From NCBI GenBank assembly GCA_030248195.1, contig JASAND010018240.1, forward strand, positions 1 to 64,000: 64,000 nt of DNA, given 5' to 3'. Of the stretch, positions 53,895 to 64,000 are shown in pieces. How positions within the stretch are numbered: the stretch's first letter is position 1; each line of letters begins with the position of its first letter. Origin of the DNA: Trissonchulus latispiculum (lineage: Eukaryota; Nematoda; Enoplea; Enoplida; Ironidae). The translations under genes were made by a program, and so were the position numbers. Under the pieces are notes generated by a model. That model made no database searches. It saw nothing but the letters and a program-made list of their open reading frames with translations, and was not told where the DNA came from.

Positions 53895-56800
53895 CCCCCC
53901 CCCCCCCTTCTCTCTATTCCTCCCTGGTTTCGAAAATTTCTCTATGGACTGCTCCATGATGATAGTTTCTTGATTTGTGACTACTTAGTGCTCCCCTTCC
54001 CGTGGTAGATAATTTTTCCGATTGTCTTGTTTGCGGATTCCCCCCCCCCGGTCATTTCCTGAATTTTCCTTCAGTCCTGCCTTTAACCCGATTGTTTGCC
54101 CTGGTTTGGCTATTGTCTATTTCCGATAGCTTCTGTGTAGTGTTGGGACAAATTTTTATATTAACGGGGCTTTGACAAAACATACTGTGCCAAATTTATT
54201 GCGGCTTCTGACATGCTGGAATGATTAACTGAACATTAACAGTTTAAATGATAAACTAATTATATAACTAACGGATTAATTTTATTTCTTCCTATTATTT
54301 TCCCAGTCTTTATTTCAATGGATATTTGGGCATTTTTTGGGCAATTCAATAGCAATTTTTGGTATTGTATTTCTGTTCTCTTAGGCGCATGTGTTTTATT
54401 TTACTAAGTAGGTTTTACGTTTTTCCTGTAATTCTGGGCTTGTTGAGCGTAATGTTCCTATACTACAGTATATTAACGGTCTGTTAAATGTGCATTATAG
54501 TATTCTTATTTTCTCTCTTTCCTGTAAGTATTAGTATTTAATATTTTACGTTTATCTGTATGGAACACTTATTTATGTATAGATTTTTGTAATTGTTTGT
54601 GCGGTAATACTGTAGATGTAACGATTTTTGTGCGGTTGGTTTTGCCTGGCTTGTCTTGTAAACAAAAACGGGCCTATATTTTTTGCCGTGTCCTTACTTA
54701 TGGAATATTTTCTTGTAATCGGTATTATTCCCCGTTTAAGCTTTACTTTGGTGTTTACTGTTTTGACTTACTTCAACTGTTATTGGCTGAACTTTGAGTT
54801 TTCTGAGTTGCACTGTTCAGAAAAATGTGAACTAAAATTGTGGAACATTGTCAAACATACTTTAGCTCTCTAGTTGAATATTTAGGAGTATTTTGTGAGT
54901 TGTCGTTGATTTTGCTGTTTTTGTGCTTATTGCTATTGTATTGCAATTGTACAATGTTGCGGTATACCGGTCTTGTTTATTTATTCTTTATGAATTGGTT
55001 TTGAATTAAACAAGGCGGTTGTTTATTTTTGTAAGTTAGATTGGAGATTTTTGGTAAAGCTGTAAGAGATAGCTAACATAGGGTTCCGCAGTCTGAATAG
55101 GGTCTTGTAATTTTTGCAGTTGAACCAATGTTATAGTTTGGCTAGCTAAAATCTTTTAATGATAGTACACTTGTTGCCCTCCTAAGATAAGAAATCGGGT
55201 TTAAAAGTTGTTAGACCTGGCGTCGATGTAATCAACGTGTAAACCCGGCTTTATTCACCTATCTTTAATACATGAACTTAACCCGGGTTTTGACGTTGAT
55301 AACATCGGCCCCAGATTGCATGTGGGTTTGGTTACGCAGCTGATCTTTAGCTTAGATGTCTTAACCCTCAGTCTTGCTTCTTATATGTTAGGTGGTTCCT
55401 GCCGTTGAACCGCAGCCATTTTTATCGAGGTGTCCAAAATTTGTTGATACTCAAAGACAAGACTACTACGATTTACGAAAGACAAATTGGGATCTATTAA
55501 AAAGGAAGAACTCTACCCCCCCACAACGGCTGAATTTTTTGAATTTTCTCGAGACCAGCAGGTTGTTAATGTCCAGTGCCGCATTGCAAAAGGTTCTCCA
55601 CGCCTGGCAGGGTACTAGGAGGACGATTACGAGCTGTCAAGAAGGTCTCATAACGTTTCAAAAGATGTCTCCTAGGTTGAGCTGGCGCTACAGCTACATT
55701 AGCAAAAAGTTGAGAGAATTGGTTTTAAAAAGATTCTCCTTTCCTCGGAGTGCTATCCACCATTCCTAAGTGACCGCCTAAGCCGAGCTTAGGAGCGCTC
55801 CTAAGCTTAGGAGAATCTTTTGCAACGTGGCCAACTATCTCCATTTGCCAGAGAATTGTTTGCTCTACATTTCCAACGTAAGCAGTGAAGGGTCTCCGAT
55901 CCTGCTTTCATTGGGGTCAGAATCAACCAATTTACTTCTGAGTACAAGGAGGCGACTCTGAGATGGAGTACTGACCTCTGACCTTACTCCTAACAGTAGC
56001 TGGATGGAACGACACTGCTCACAGCCGACGCTGGATTCATTTCAGTAGAGCTACAACAGTGAACGAACGGGGCTAAAGCTTTTTGAATTTGCAGTACCGG
56101 CAAACGGGTGTAGAAACTCCACTTTATTAACTAGCTAGTATGGAAATGTTCTTGCAAAATGTGAAGAATGGAATAAAAATGTAGGCTCAACCGATAGCCC
56201 TTCCGGCATTAAGGGGTTAACAAACTAAGGGAATATTATCAGTAAAGTCAGCATCAAAACCGTAGCCTTGGGGCCATAGGTGTGCACTAGAACGACGCGC
56301 GTTTGGGTGTTAGGTCTCGCTTGAACTGAACTGCATATCATTCTCACATGAAGCGCCATTACATTGCCTTGGTGCCAAATTCATACACAATTTGCATTGC
56401 CCAGAGCTTTATCAACCGCCAAGTGATATTCTCACATAACTTAGACTGAGACTTAAACCCTACGCGCGCCTTGACTTAACCTAATGCACTGCAGACCCCA
56501 AGGACAGTTTGTGTAGTAGTGTTGTCTAACGTATATAACCATACTGTCAGTATGCTGTATTGCGGAATCAGGTGTCAACTTGACGCACAGCGACCTCACA
56601 GGGAGACATGCTAATTTGCATAAATCTCAAACCGTTTTGTAGTTTAATGTGTTTGCATGACATAGATTTCTAACGCCCTCTTTTATCAAGGTGTTGCAAA
56701 TCTCAACACTTCGCAAGGATTGTTTATTAACGCTGTTTATTTTCATTGGTTTGAATTATTTAAAAAAACTAACTTAGCGGAGGCTAAAGCTACTTACGGT

Positions 56801-57684
56801 TAATTAATTCCATTGTTTAATTTAAACAGGTAAAGCTTACATAATTCTGTATAAGAGATCACAGGTATGAGATATGAATAAATATAAGCAATAAGCATAA
56901 TGGCAATATAACAATCAATAACGCAATGCAGCAATAGAAATTTCTTGACCACGTAAAGCATAAATTAACCCAGAATTACGTTTGTTTTTGCAAATTTTTA
57001 TCACGACAAATTATCGAACAAAAAAAACAAAAATTTTAATGAATTTGTATTAAACATAACGAATCTCGGCTTCGCTTCAACTTTTATTTGACAGTTTGGC
57101 ACTGATGGATTAAGAATTACTTGGAATGAAATCTGTTCAGGATTGAAACAACAAAAATCAATTTTATATGATACAATTCCAGGAATATTTATAGGTACCA
57201 TTGTTATTATGTACTCTTGATACCATCAAATTGTAGAGCAAACCAGCGCGTTAACAGCAAGAAGTCACAATTAGAGCACAAGTGCAGCAAAAGGTAGCCC
57301 TCAATGTTATCACACTTTAATCTCTAGGTTTCTTGAAAAATGAGCTGCAACGAGTTTAACAAGGAGCCGATAGATCACTCCAGAAATTCCAGAACCCTTG
57401 TTTGGAGTGACACAAGTCTCAGGATTCGCCGTTTATTCCGGTGCTCAGCACCGATAAAGTACAGCACGGTCCAGTCAAAAGTAGGAGACGGAGAGACGAA
57501 GATCACGGACAGAAAACATGACTCCCAAGCCGTACTGACGTAACGATTACTGGCCCAGGGTCAAGAGCTATAGCAGGATTTCGTGGAATCCAATTAAAAC
57601 GAGGTATGCTGTGGCTCTATCACTGAAACGTCTCTGTTCTTTGGCTTGACATTCACTTAAAACTGATGGACACCAGCAAACAGC
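53895..57684. other. Intergenic region between convergent PIEZO and GPCR genes
   Basis: Begins as AT-rich sequence with C-runs (probable PIEZO 3' UTR). It holds a degraded repeat at 55185-55320 and, at 57400-57570, a repeat related to 62440-62620. A 126-codon open frame at 55392-55769 shows no recognisable domain. On the minus strand, AATAAA at 57437-57432 could serve the GPCR transcript, about 250 nt past its stop. Confidence 0.6.
57410..57570 (-). repeat. Dispersed repeat, copy 1
   Basis: On the minus strand, CATGTTTTCTGTCCGTGATC, then TTCGTCTCTCCGTCTC, matches the plus strand at 62520-62575 (CATGTTTCTATCCATGATCTTCGTCTCTCCGCCTC). Identity of the family is unknown. Confidence 0.55.
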
Positions 57685-58197
57685 TTACACCACAGTTCCC
57701 CGTCGTGCGGCCGATTTCATTTTCAGGGGTTCCTGGGAGTGTTTACGAACGCCCTGCACTACCGTTTGGTGTCGCGAGGGGGCCTTGGAATTGACCAAGG
57801 TCATGCGAGTATCATTTCGAAGTAGGGTAGACTGGTGAACTCCATTTATTCGGGCCCCCGATGTAAACCCGGACACCATGGTGTGCTTGTTGGGTGTGTA
57901 GGAAATGGAGGTATCAAAGAGTTCCTTAAATTTGGCCGAGTCCCGAAAGTAGGGTCCACAACAGCGAAGAAACATGCGCAGCAATTCCCGGCGAAAAGTG
58001 CGATTTGTGCTGCAATAAATGGCAAAATTGACAATTTTCCCCGTTTCTACCAGCGTATTGGAATAGGCGGTGAATTGCATTTCAAAGGGCGTTTTAGCCA
58101 TAAAATGATTCATAGAAAGCATGTAGATTATCACACAGCATGATGGGAGGTTGAACACAATGAATGACGTAATGATGATCACCACCATTCGAGTGAA
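57685..58197 (-). CDS. GPCR last exon (TM6, TM7, C-tail)
   Basis: 171 codons including TAA, preceded by the acceptor gtttttag. FTRMVVIIITSFIVFNLPSC is TM6; TAYSNTLVETGKIVNFAIYC is TM7; STNRTFRRELLRMFLRCCGP is helix 8 with a possible palmitoylation CC. The tail is about 90 residues, basic and Ser/Thr-rich. Confidence 0.93.
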   Translation of the reverse strand, partial: FTRMVVIIITSFIVFNLPSCCVIIYMLSMNHFMAKTPFEMQFTAYSNTLVETGKIVNFAIYCSTNRTFRRELLRMFLRCCGPYFRDSAKFKELFDTSISYTPNKHTMVSGFTSGARINGVHQSTLLRNDTRMTLVNSKAPSRHQTVVQGVRKHSQEPLKMKSAARRGTVV

Positions 58198-61100
58198 CTA
58201 AAAACAAGCAGCCAGAGATGGATGCTGGACGAAATTTATCGGCCCGTCCCGTCCCGTCCCGCGGGATCCCGCAGTCCCGCAAATTTGATAAATCCTATCT
58301 GCTGCTTTAAGCAGCATATATTAATTTTAATACCTTGTCATTTTATTGGGACAGGGTTTTACGATAACGGAGGATTCCCTACAAATTGGGCCCCAGGTGA
58401 CCCCCCCTGTCTTAAATCAGTACCTGGTGGAAACGGAGGTATACGCTCAACGGCATGTTTACGTGGTAAAACTATAAAGTGGGGTTACTGCTGCTAAGCC
58501 GTTTCTAGCTTCAACACGTAAAAATACAAACGAGTGAGCGTATCACCCGTTTCGACCAGGTATTGATGGGTCTCGGAAGTTCGGCTTTTAACTCATGATT
58601 AAAAGCAAAGAATTGGCCCAGCCGAAGACCGAACCACGATCCCATCTCGAGACAGACATGCTACCACTACACCACCGGACCATCAGCTGAACTCCCATAT
58701 CAGTCTTATCAATCTTTCCTATGCCTGCTTCCTTTACACTTAAATCTAAATTTGAATTTAAAATTACAAATTTGTGAACAACCTTATAATCCTGTCCGTG
58801 CAGAGAAACACGGCCTTCGGCCAGCGATCGGGCCACTTTTCGACTGACAGAGAGCGTGCGAATCAGCAGAGAGTTGGTGAAAATCAGCGTCAATAGCGGG
58901 ATCAGAACCGTGACAAAGATAGAGGCCATTTGGCAGAAATGGACAAAATTGGAGACCGTCGGGGATTCAATCCGCTTCCATCTCCACTCCCCGTCCTGGT
59001 AGCCTCGTTCCGAAAAGCGTGGTAGCAGGGTTGGACTGCAGAACTGAAATAGAGAGAGATAGACCCCTATTTCTTTAAAGATTAAGCAGCAGAGATGAAA
59101 CCGGGTCACTATTTGCTGACCCGGTGACCCGGTGACCCGGTCGACCCCTGACCCGGTGACCCGGTGACCCGGTGACCCGGTATTTTTGAAAATTCAGGTT
59201 TAAGCTTGGAAAAATTATAAATACTTATTTTGGGGTGCGTTGACTGTTTTTTGATTCTTCTGGACATTTTTGGCTTCTAAAATAAGAAGTTGTGAAAGAA
59301 TTTTGCTTTCCTTAAGGTAACATTGGAAAGTAAATATTGTTAATAAGCCGGAAAAAATCAAAACTGATTTGCACGACTTCTCACTCAATGTGAAGTAAAC
59401 TACATAGCCATCACATCATCTAATTTTAATCATAGAGCTTAACGTAAGCAACTTTGTGTTTTATTACTATAAACTTTAGTAAAATATTTTATTTAGTTGT
59501 ATGGTTGAGGGTTTCACTCAGCGGAGATTCTTTGGAATTAGTCTTGCTTATGGCTAGGATTCAGATTAATATTCTATTAATAAAATCAAAACAAAATCCA
59601 TTTAGTTCCTAAAGACCGTAAGCCATAACAATTAGAAAAAATGCAAAGCAAAACTCGGAATCTGTGAACCTTGTTTTGCTGAGATTTTCCTTCTTACCGA
59701 GATTTGAAACACAAAGCCTGAACCCCTCCCTCAAAAATAAAGCAGTGGTGAAAAATCACTTACAGTAGATGGAGCAACATGAAATATTTTAGATTTCAAA
59801 ATAAAGATTTCCAACTCTCTGGTTCATGTTCTAATTTTCATTTTCTAAGTTAAGATCCAACGCAATCCTAGTTTCAAACATATAGATCTAAGCTTGACAG
59901 GACATACCTGACAAATATTATGATGACACTACAACGATAAGCATTTAAAAAACTACACGATTAACTTAACAATATTATGAGAATAAGAAGTTATTGCTAG
60001 TTTTTGAGTAATTGTTGAAGTTTTCAGGCGGCGAAAACTGGTAAAATTTCTGAAAAATATGCTTTAACAGCAAAAAAATTCCTCCAATCAAAAATACCGG
60101 GTCAAGACCGGGTCAGAGCTCCTGACCCGGTGACCCGGTCCATATAGTGACCCGAACTGACCCGGTGACCCGGTGACCCGGTGACCCGGTTTCATCTCTG
60201 TTAAGCAGATTAGATTAATCCGCATTAAAGAAACAGTTTTAATTATCGTGCTGCTATACGGATTAAAAGTTCGCGGATTAGAAATTTTTAATTGCTGGTT
60301 CGCTAATGGCGAATTAAGTCGACTGAAATGAACTCGTTTAACTCGTAGATTGAAAGTAGTGGGACTAAACGACTAAATTTAAACTATAAATAATTCTAAT
60401 AATATTACAAAATAATTATAAATCAATTATATTATATTATATTATATTATATATTATATTATATTATATTATATTTTATTATATTATATTATGTTATATT
60501 ATATTATATTATATTATATTATGTTATATTATATTATATTATATTATATTATATTATATTATATTATATTATATTATATTATATTATATTATATTATATT
60601 ATATGGTCTAATCTATGTATTAGGTATGATCTGGAACTTAATTTTCGCTAGCTGAGCGTGATAAACTCAAAGCATTTTAAAAATCAGCAGTGATTTTTGG
60701 CATTTCTTCCACGTATATTGGTAAAAATCCGGAAGAAGATTGCAATAAATAACAATAATAACAATATTATTAGTATTAGTATTATTTCTTCAAAGTATCT
60801 GCCATTACTGACACTGACACTAGCATACTTGTACGACAGTCACGTGGACAATGAAAAAGTTGTAGACTGGCAAAATCGCCGTGACAATTGTGATGCCCAA
60901 AATGGAGTATCGAATTCTCCCGCGAGTCAGCAGGAATTTGGCTCGAAGAGGAAACAGGACGGCTATCAGGCGCTCCAGTGTCAGCTCCACAGTTAACCTG
61001 AAATAACGAACCAAAAGTTAATGAAATAAATAATGCTAAAATGCGGTAATTGCTTTAAAATTTGACAGCAGAGATTTAACATGTAGCCGAGCAAAGCTAT

Positions 61101-63760
61101 TATACAGAATAATGTATAATAACCGGCTACGCTGAGGCGTAGCCGGAAAAATGACACAGATCAAAGTGTTTTGAAAATGGAGAAATTCAAACCTTAACCG
61201 GTTTTCTTTTTTTATGTCGTGCGCATGCCACATGTCTTATGATGGGAAAATTTCGTTGAACAAAGAAATTTCAAAGTTTTTCAAACTTTCAAACTATGAA
61301 AGGGAGGATGGCGACATTGTATGGAAGATAAGTTAACGCTTTGAATAATTTCTTTAAAATTAGCTATGTTTGCCTAAAAGTTAGGTTCAAGAATTTTTAT
61401 TTTAATGTCGAAGTTCACTTAGTCTTTTAAGGAGCTTTGGGTTTTTCAACTAAGAAGCTATTGTCGTAACTAGGTTGCAAGCTAAAGTTAGATGTTCAAC
61501 ACACCGAAACTCAAAGACGTTTTTCCACAGCTTAGCATAAACGCCCTCCATTAAAATCATAAAACAGACAAAACAGAAGGCATTTATCACCAGGCAAATG
61601 TCTACTATTGAGTGTAGCTGTTTCCTCCGCTTCCGCTGTTTTTACTTTTCTTAGATACCATTTCTACTGTGTTCTTCAATCGCACAATGGGGAGAATGGA
61701 AGCAACATTCTCCTGTGCTTTTTAATGGTTATTAACATTTCGTGGAATTGGAAGGAATTGGTGGAAGGACCTGGCAATCCAACTCTGAATTTACACAGCT
61801 AAGTTTATGAGTATGCAGAGTAAAATTCGATTAAAACACCATTAGATCAGTGCTTCTTGACTGGGGCAAGTGATAGAAATGGGGGACGAAAAAGTCCCAC
61901 CGTTTTTTTACCAAAATTATCCAATAACATATCATTAATTATCAACCAAACGCTGAATGTCTGGCTCAGTGAAACTTTACTCGTTATGAAGTTTACACTG
62001 CATTCACAGCCAGCACTCTACACATAATGCAAATATAGCTGATGTACATTTAAATTTAGAATTTCAAGTTGCGATGGGCATGGGGGGTGAAAAAGGTCCC
62101 CCTGTGTCTATTGCAACTTGAATTAAAATAATCTTTCTTTGTCAATTTAAAGGTAGAGGTTTTAGAAGGAGGTGCAAAACGTAAAAAATATTTTAAACAT
62201 GTGTCAAGTTTCCAATTAACTCTTAAAACTACATAAACTTGACTTTCGAAACACTAGAGTTCGAAACTTTTATGTCCATTTCAGAGCTTCTCAGACCGCA
62301 TTTTTCAGTCTTTCCTATATTAGAGCTCGGCCTCCACTAACGATTCCGCTTCTGCAGCCTATTTTTAATCCCTTTTGCCTTCCGAGCAGGCTATTAGGTT
62401 TCCGCCATCATAGTTGCTATTACCAAGCGGGGGGCAACAGCAGTCGGATTCACGACTGTTGCTGCCTTGGGCGTGACTGAGGTGCTTCGGTGCCAATAAC
62501 CGTATGGTAGTTTTGCTTGGGGATCATGTTTCTATCCATGATCTTCGTCTCTCCGCCTCTTGACTGCGGTCTGCGGAGAGCACCACTTACGGGACACGTC
62601 GTGTGCCTAAACAGTGGGTGAGCCCTGACCAAAAAAACAAACTATGAAACTATGAAACTTTCTCTCATCATGAGAATTTCGAACACATGCGGTGTTTATG
62701 AGTCTCTGACCTCTGTTCACTACACACAATTTTGCATCAGACTTTAGCTCTCCACTAACACTTTGACCAAACTAATTTGTTGCTGGAATGCAAACTTTTG
62801 GCTGAATTTCTAATACGAGGAAAATCTTGACCTCTTCTGAATGCATAATATCAAGAGTACATAATACCAAGAGTCCATAATAATTTCCCTTATATTATAG
62901 AAGAAGAGTAAGCCACTAGAGGGCTCCTCTTCTTGGCATTGCGTAACGGTGCTCCGACCAGAATACGCGAATGTTCCCCCGTTTGGGGGCGGGGGGTCGA
63001 CAAGCATACCCCCCTCCGTTTAATGGGGGGTAGCCGAAAGTGGTCCCCGGTTGGTGGGGGGGAGGCCAAAGGGGTCCCCGGTGGAGGGGGGGGGGGGTCG
63101 CTGTAAGAGGTGCCCGGGTTGGGGGGGGGCGGTCAATGGGGCTAAGTTTGGCTCTTTCGGTTTGGCTGTTGGCGACCCCCCCCCAAACGGGGACCGCTTT
63201 TTGTGACCCCCCCCCCAAACGGGGACCACTTTTTGTGACCCCCCCAAACGGGGACCCATTTTCGAATAGAACAAAAACTACCGCAATCCTCTGCTCTACC
63301 CCCCCCCCCACCAAACGGAGGGGAGGTTTCTGCAATCTGATCTTCTGTTGGCTACCCCCCCACCAAACGGAGGGGGGGGGTATGCGCTGTCGATTTGGTC
63401 GACCCCCCCAAACGGGGGAACATTCGCGTATTGTGGTCGGAGCACCGTTACGCAATGCCAAGAAGAGGAGCCCTCTAGTGGCTTACTCTTCTTCTAATAA
63501 TATAATAGAATTATGAACTCTTGATAATACATAAGAGTATGACAAGCTGCTGACCATATGGAAATGGCGGACATCCAGTTGGACAAAAACTGGGATGCAA
63601 TGTAGAAGTAGAGGTAGAAGTGGTAATACTCCGGCGTTCGGAGGGGATCGTAGACGCGGATGTTTTGAGGAAATAGGACACAGAAAAAGAGGAAGTCAGC
63701 GGTCGACATGGCGGCCAGAACCAGATTGGAGCTGGAATTCATACGGCGTCGAAGAAATAC
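57685..63760 (-). CDS. Class A GPCR, neuropeptide-receptor-like, 5'-partial (4 exons joined)
   Basis: Seven-helix G-protein-coupled receptor of the plasma membrane. Visible: intracellular loop 1 VFLRRRMNSSSN, TM2 LVLAAMSTADFLFF (Asp 2.50), TM3 with ERL in place of DRY, TM4, TM5 with Pro 5.50 (VTVLIPLLTLIF), TM6 SFIVFNLPS (P6.50, no CW motif), TM7 VNFAIYC (NFxxY in place of NPxxY), then helix 8 TFRRELLRMF and a Ser/Thr/Arg-rich tail. The four exons give 1149 nt (382 residues plus stop) in one frame; N-terminus and TM1 lie past position 64000. The TM6/TM7 style recalls FMRFamide-receptor-like and flatworm peptide GPCRs, but the ligand cannot be inferred. Confidence 0.9.
58210..58570. repeat. 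Short repeats in the GPCR intron
   Basis: GTCCCGTCCCGTCCCGCGGG tract near 58244, then an inverted pair with GTACCTGGTGGAAACGG and CCGTTTCGACCAGGTA (about 58430-58560). The second resembles the GGTACC/CACTCG block inside the nested foldback at 39440-39660. Confidence 0.5.
58617..58684 (-). repeat. tRNA-like sequence, probable tRNA-derived SINE or pseudogene
   Basis: On the minus strand, GGTCCGG...CTGGGCC forms a 7-bp acceptor-like stem. GTGTAGTGGTAGCAT gives a D-arm and A box, and GGTTCGGTC is close to a B box. The anticodon stem has two mismatches and the T stem does not close, so a working tRNA is unlikely. Confidence 0.5.
58783..59043 (-). CDS. GPCR exon with ECL2 and TM5
   Basis: 87 codons, phase 0 to 0, acceptor tatttcag. 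FCSPTLLPRFSERGYQDGEW is extracellular loop 2 with a single Cys. VHFCQMASIFVTVLIPLLTL, then IFTNSLLIRTL, is TM5. The third intracellular loop runs to HGQDYK and joins FTRM of the next exon. Confidence 0.92.
59060..60240. mobile_element. TATTTCTTTAAAG element interrupted by a hAT-like element
   Basis: TATTTCTTTAAAGATTAAGCAG on the left and TTAAGCAGATTAGATTAATC...CATTAAAGAAACAG on the right belong to the same family as the foldback at 39752-41472. The hAT-like element 59090-60200 splits it. Confidence 0.65.
59090..60200. mobile_element. hAT-like element with GACCCGGT subterminal arrays
   Basis: TIRs CAGAGATGAAACCGGGTCA and TGACCCGGTTTCATCTCTG; perfect 8-bp duplication TTAAGCAG (59082-59089 and 60201-60208). 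Arrays of the octamer TGACCCGG lie at both ends (about 59113-59180 and 60110-60190). 1111 bp, non-autonomous. Confidence 0.88.
60427..60604. repeat. (ATATT)n pentanucleotide tract
   Basis: About 178 bp of near-perfect 5-bp repeat with rare G substitutions (ATGTT). Confidence 0.92.
60829..60997 (-). CDS. GPCR exon with end of TM3 and TM4
   Basis: Starts with 1 nt completing Trp and ends phase 0 at CAA/gtatgc. LTVELTLERLIAVLFPLRAK is the TM3 end with ERL. RIRYSILGITIVTAILPVYN is TM4. A donor 6 nt upstream (GTC/gtacaa) would also keep frame; the later site has the better consensus. Confidence 0.92.
61000..62840 (-). other. GPCR intron, plain part
   Basis: AT-rich sequence with no exon found. 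It contains a small hairpin GGCTACGCTGAGGCGTAGCC near 61126-61146 and the second copy of the dispersed repeat at 62440-62620. Confidence 0.55.
62440..62620 (+). repeat. Dispersed repeat, copy 2
   Basis: Related to the minus strand of 57410-57570 over CATGATCTTCGTCTCTCCG and neighbouring blocks. Its right flank has a GTCTGCGGAGAGCACCACTT stretch. Confidence 0.5.
62888..63510. mobile_element. Foldback with C/G-run centre in GPCR intron
   Basis: Arms of about 110 bp (AGAAGAAGAGTAAGCCACTA...) are near-perfect reverse complements. The centre is a set of short units CCCCCCAAACGGGGACCACT alternating in orientation. Outside it are TCAAGAGTACATAATA-type motifs like those of the 39358-41496 element. 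Long open frames inside come from the units and are not genes. Confidence 0.75.
63555..63760 (-). CDS. GPCR first visible exon (ICL1, TM2, ECL1, start of TM3)
   Basis: 206 nt, phase 0 in (acceptor ctactctag) and phase 2 out (ATATG/gtcagc), joining the next exon to make ISIW-LTVELTLERL. NSSSNLVLAAMSTADFLFFC is TM2. YFYIASQFLSNWMSAISIW opens TM3 and has Tyr where class A receptors have Cys 3.25. Confidence 0.9.
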
Positions 63761-64000
63761 CTAGAGTAGATAGAAAAGGAGAATTATAGAGTATCGAAAG
63801 AAAAACTTAATTTTCTATGTTGCCAACCTTGCAATGGAAATGAATCCACGTGCTGTTAATTACGGATTGTTAAATTTTTAATTGTTCGAACGAACAAATT
63901 AACCCGAGATAGGCAAAATTTAATTTAATTTGAATTTGAATTATCTACATTACTTGTACGGTGATTAATTTAGTCAATCTATTCATTTCAATGGCATACT
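63761..64000 (-). other. GPCR intron at the window edge
   Basis: AT-rich sequence with no exon recognised; the TM1 exon must lie further right. Confidence 0.6.

Noticed and set aside
55392..55769. 126-codon frame (125-residue peptide) downstream of PIEZO as a possible small gene
   Set aside because: No recognisable domain, no promoter or splice evidence, and mixed composition; could be chance or a worn-out element remnant.
57835..58143. 102-codon plus-strand frame
   Set aside because: Mirror of the last GPCR exon.
62916..63516. Open frames of 158 and 181 codons rich in Pro, Gly and Arg
   Set aside because: Produced by C/G-run units within a foldback; both strands are open for the same reason.

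Overview
This is a stretch of an invertebrate animal genome. It has AT-rich, intron-dense sequence, GT-AG introns with polypyrimidine acceptors, short exons and dense DNA-transposon litter; nothing looks prokaryotic or viral. The lineage cannot be fixed from the sequence. A flatworm or another lophotrochozoan is possible, but this is a guess from the style of the receptor gene and the repeats.

Two protein-coding genes are present, arranged tail to tail. (1) On the + strand, positions 1062 to 53894 hold 42 exons of a PIEZO mechanosensitive cation channel. I joined them by hand. All 41 internal junctions keep the reading frame, and the coding total is 6048 nt (2015 residues plus stop). The protein runs from a blade segment matching about residue 430 of mouse Piezo1 through beam, anchor, outer helix, extracellular cap, inner helix and C-terminal domain. 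The 5' exons lie upstream of the window. (2) On the - strand, positions 63760 down to 57685 hold four exons of a class A (rhodopsin-like) GPCR of neuropeptide-receptor style, from intracellular loop 1 to the C-terminus. The exon(s) for the N-terminus and TM1 lie beyond the right edge. The two stop codons are about 3.8 kb apart, and that gap contains no gene I can support.

About 88 percent of the PIEZO span is intron, and much of it is made of recognisable non-autonomous DNA elements. Several are nested, so insertion order can be read off. Main families: (a) 'G-run' elements of about 350-400 bp with terminal inverted repeats of the form CTGG(C/G)TTATTYTAG, 5-bp (sometimes 6-bp) target duplications, long G/C runs and, in most subfamilies, a conserved CCGGC-nnn-GCCGG hairpin; (b) TTAA-flanked elements, several with ends TTAA-GGGGGG, including foldbacks; (c) hAT-like elements with 8-bp target duplications; (d) two homologous composite elements of 2.5-2.8 kb (5211-8024 and 34941-37459), each with a head hairpin, an internal satellite of 148-149 bp monomers unlike that of the other copy, and a long terminal foldback.

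The best candidates for something undescribed are the composite satellite-bearing elements (same architecture and monomer length, different satellite sequence, head and tail motifs that change together) and the G-run family, four copies of which sit within 30 nt downstream of PIEZO splice donors. In the PIEZO protein, the unusual points are a CX3C-X7-CX3C cysteine cluster in the cap with loss of the usual cap cysteine pair, a frame-neutral 72-nt exon and a 19-nt microexon.
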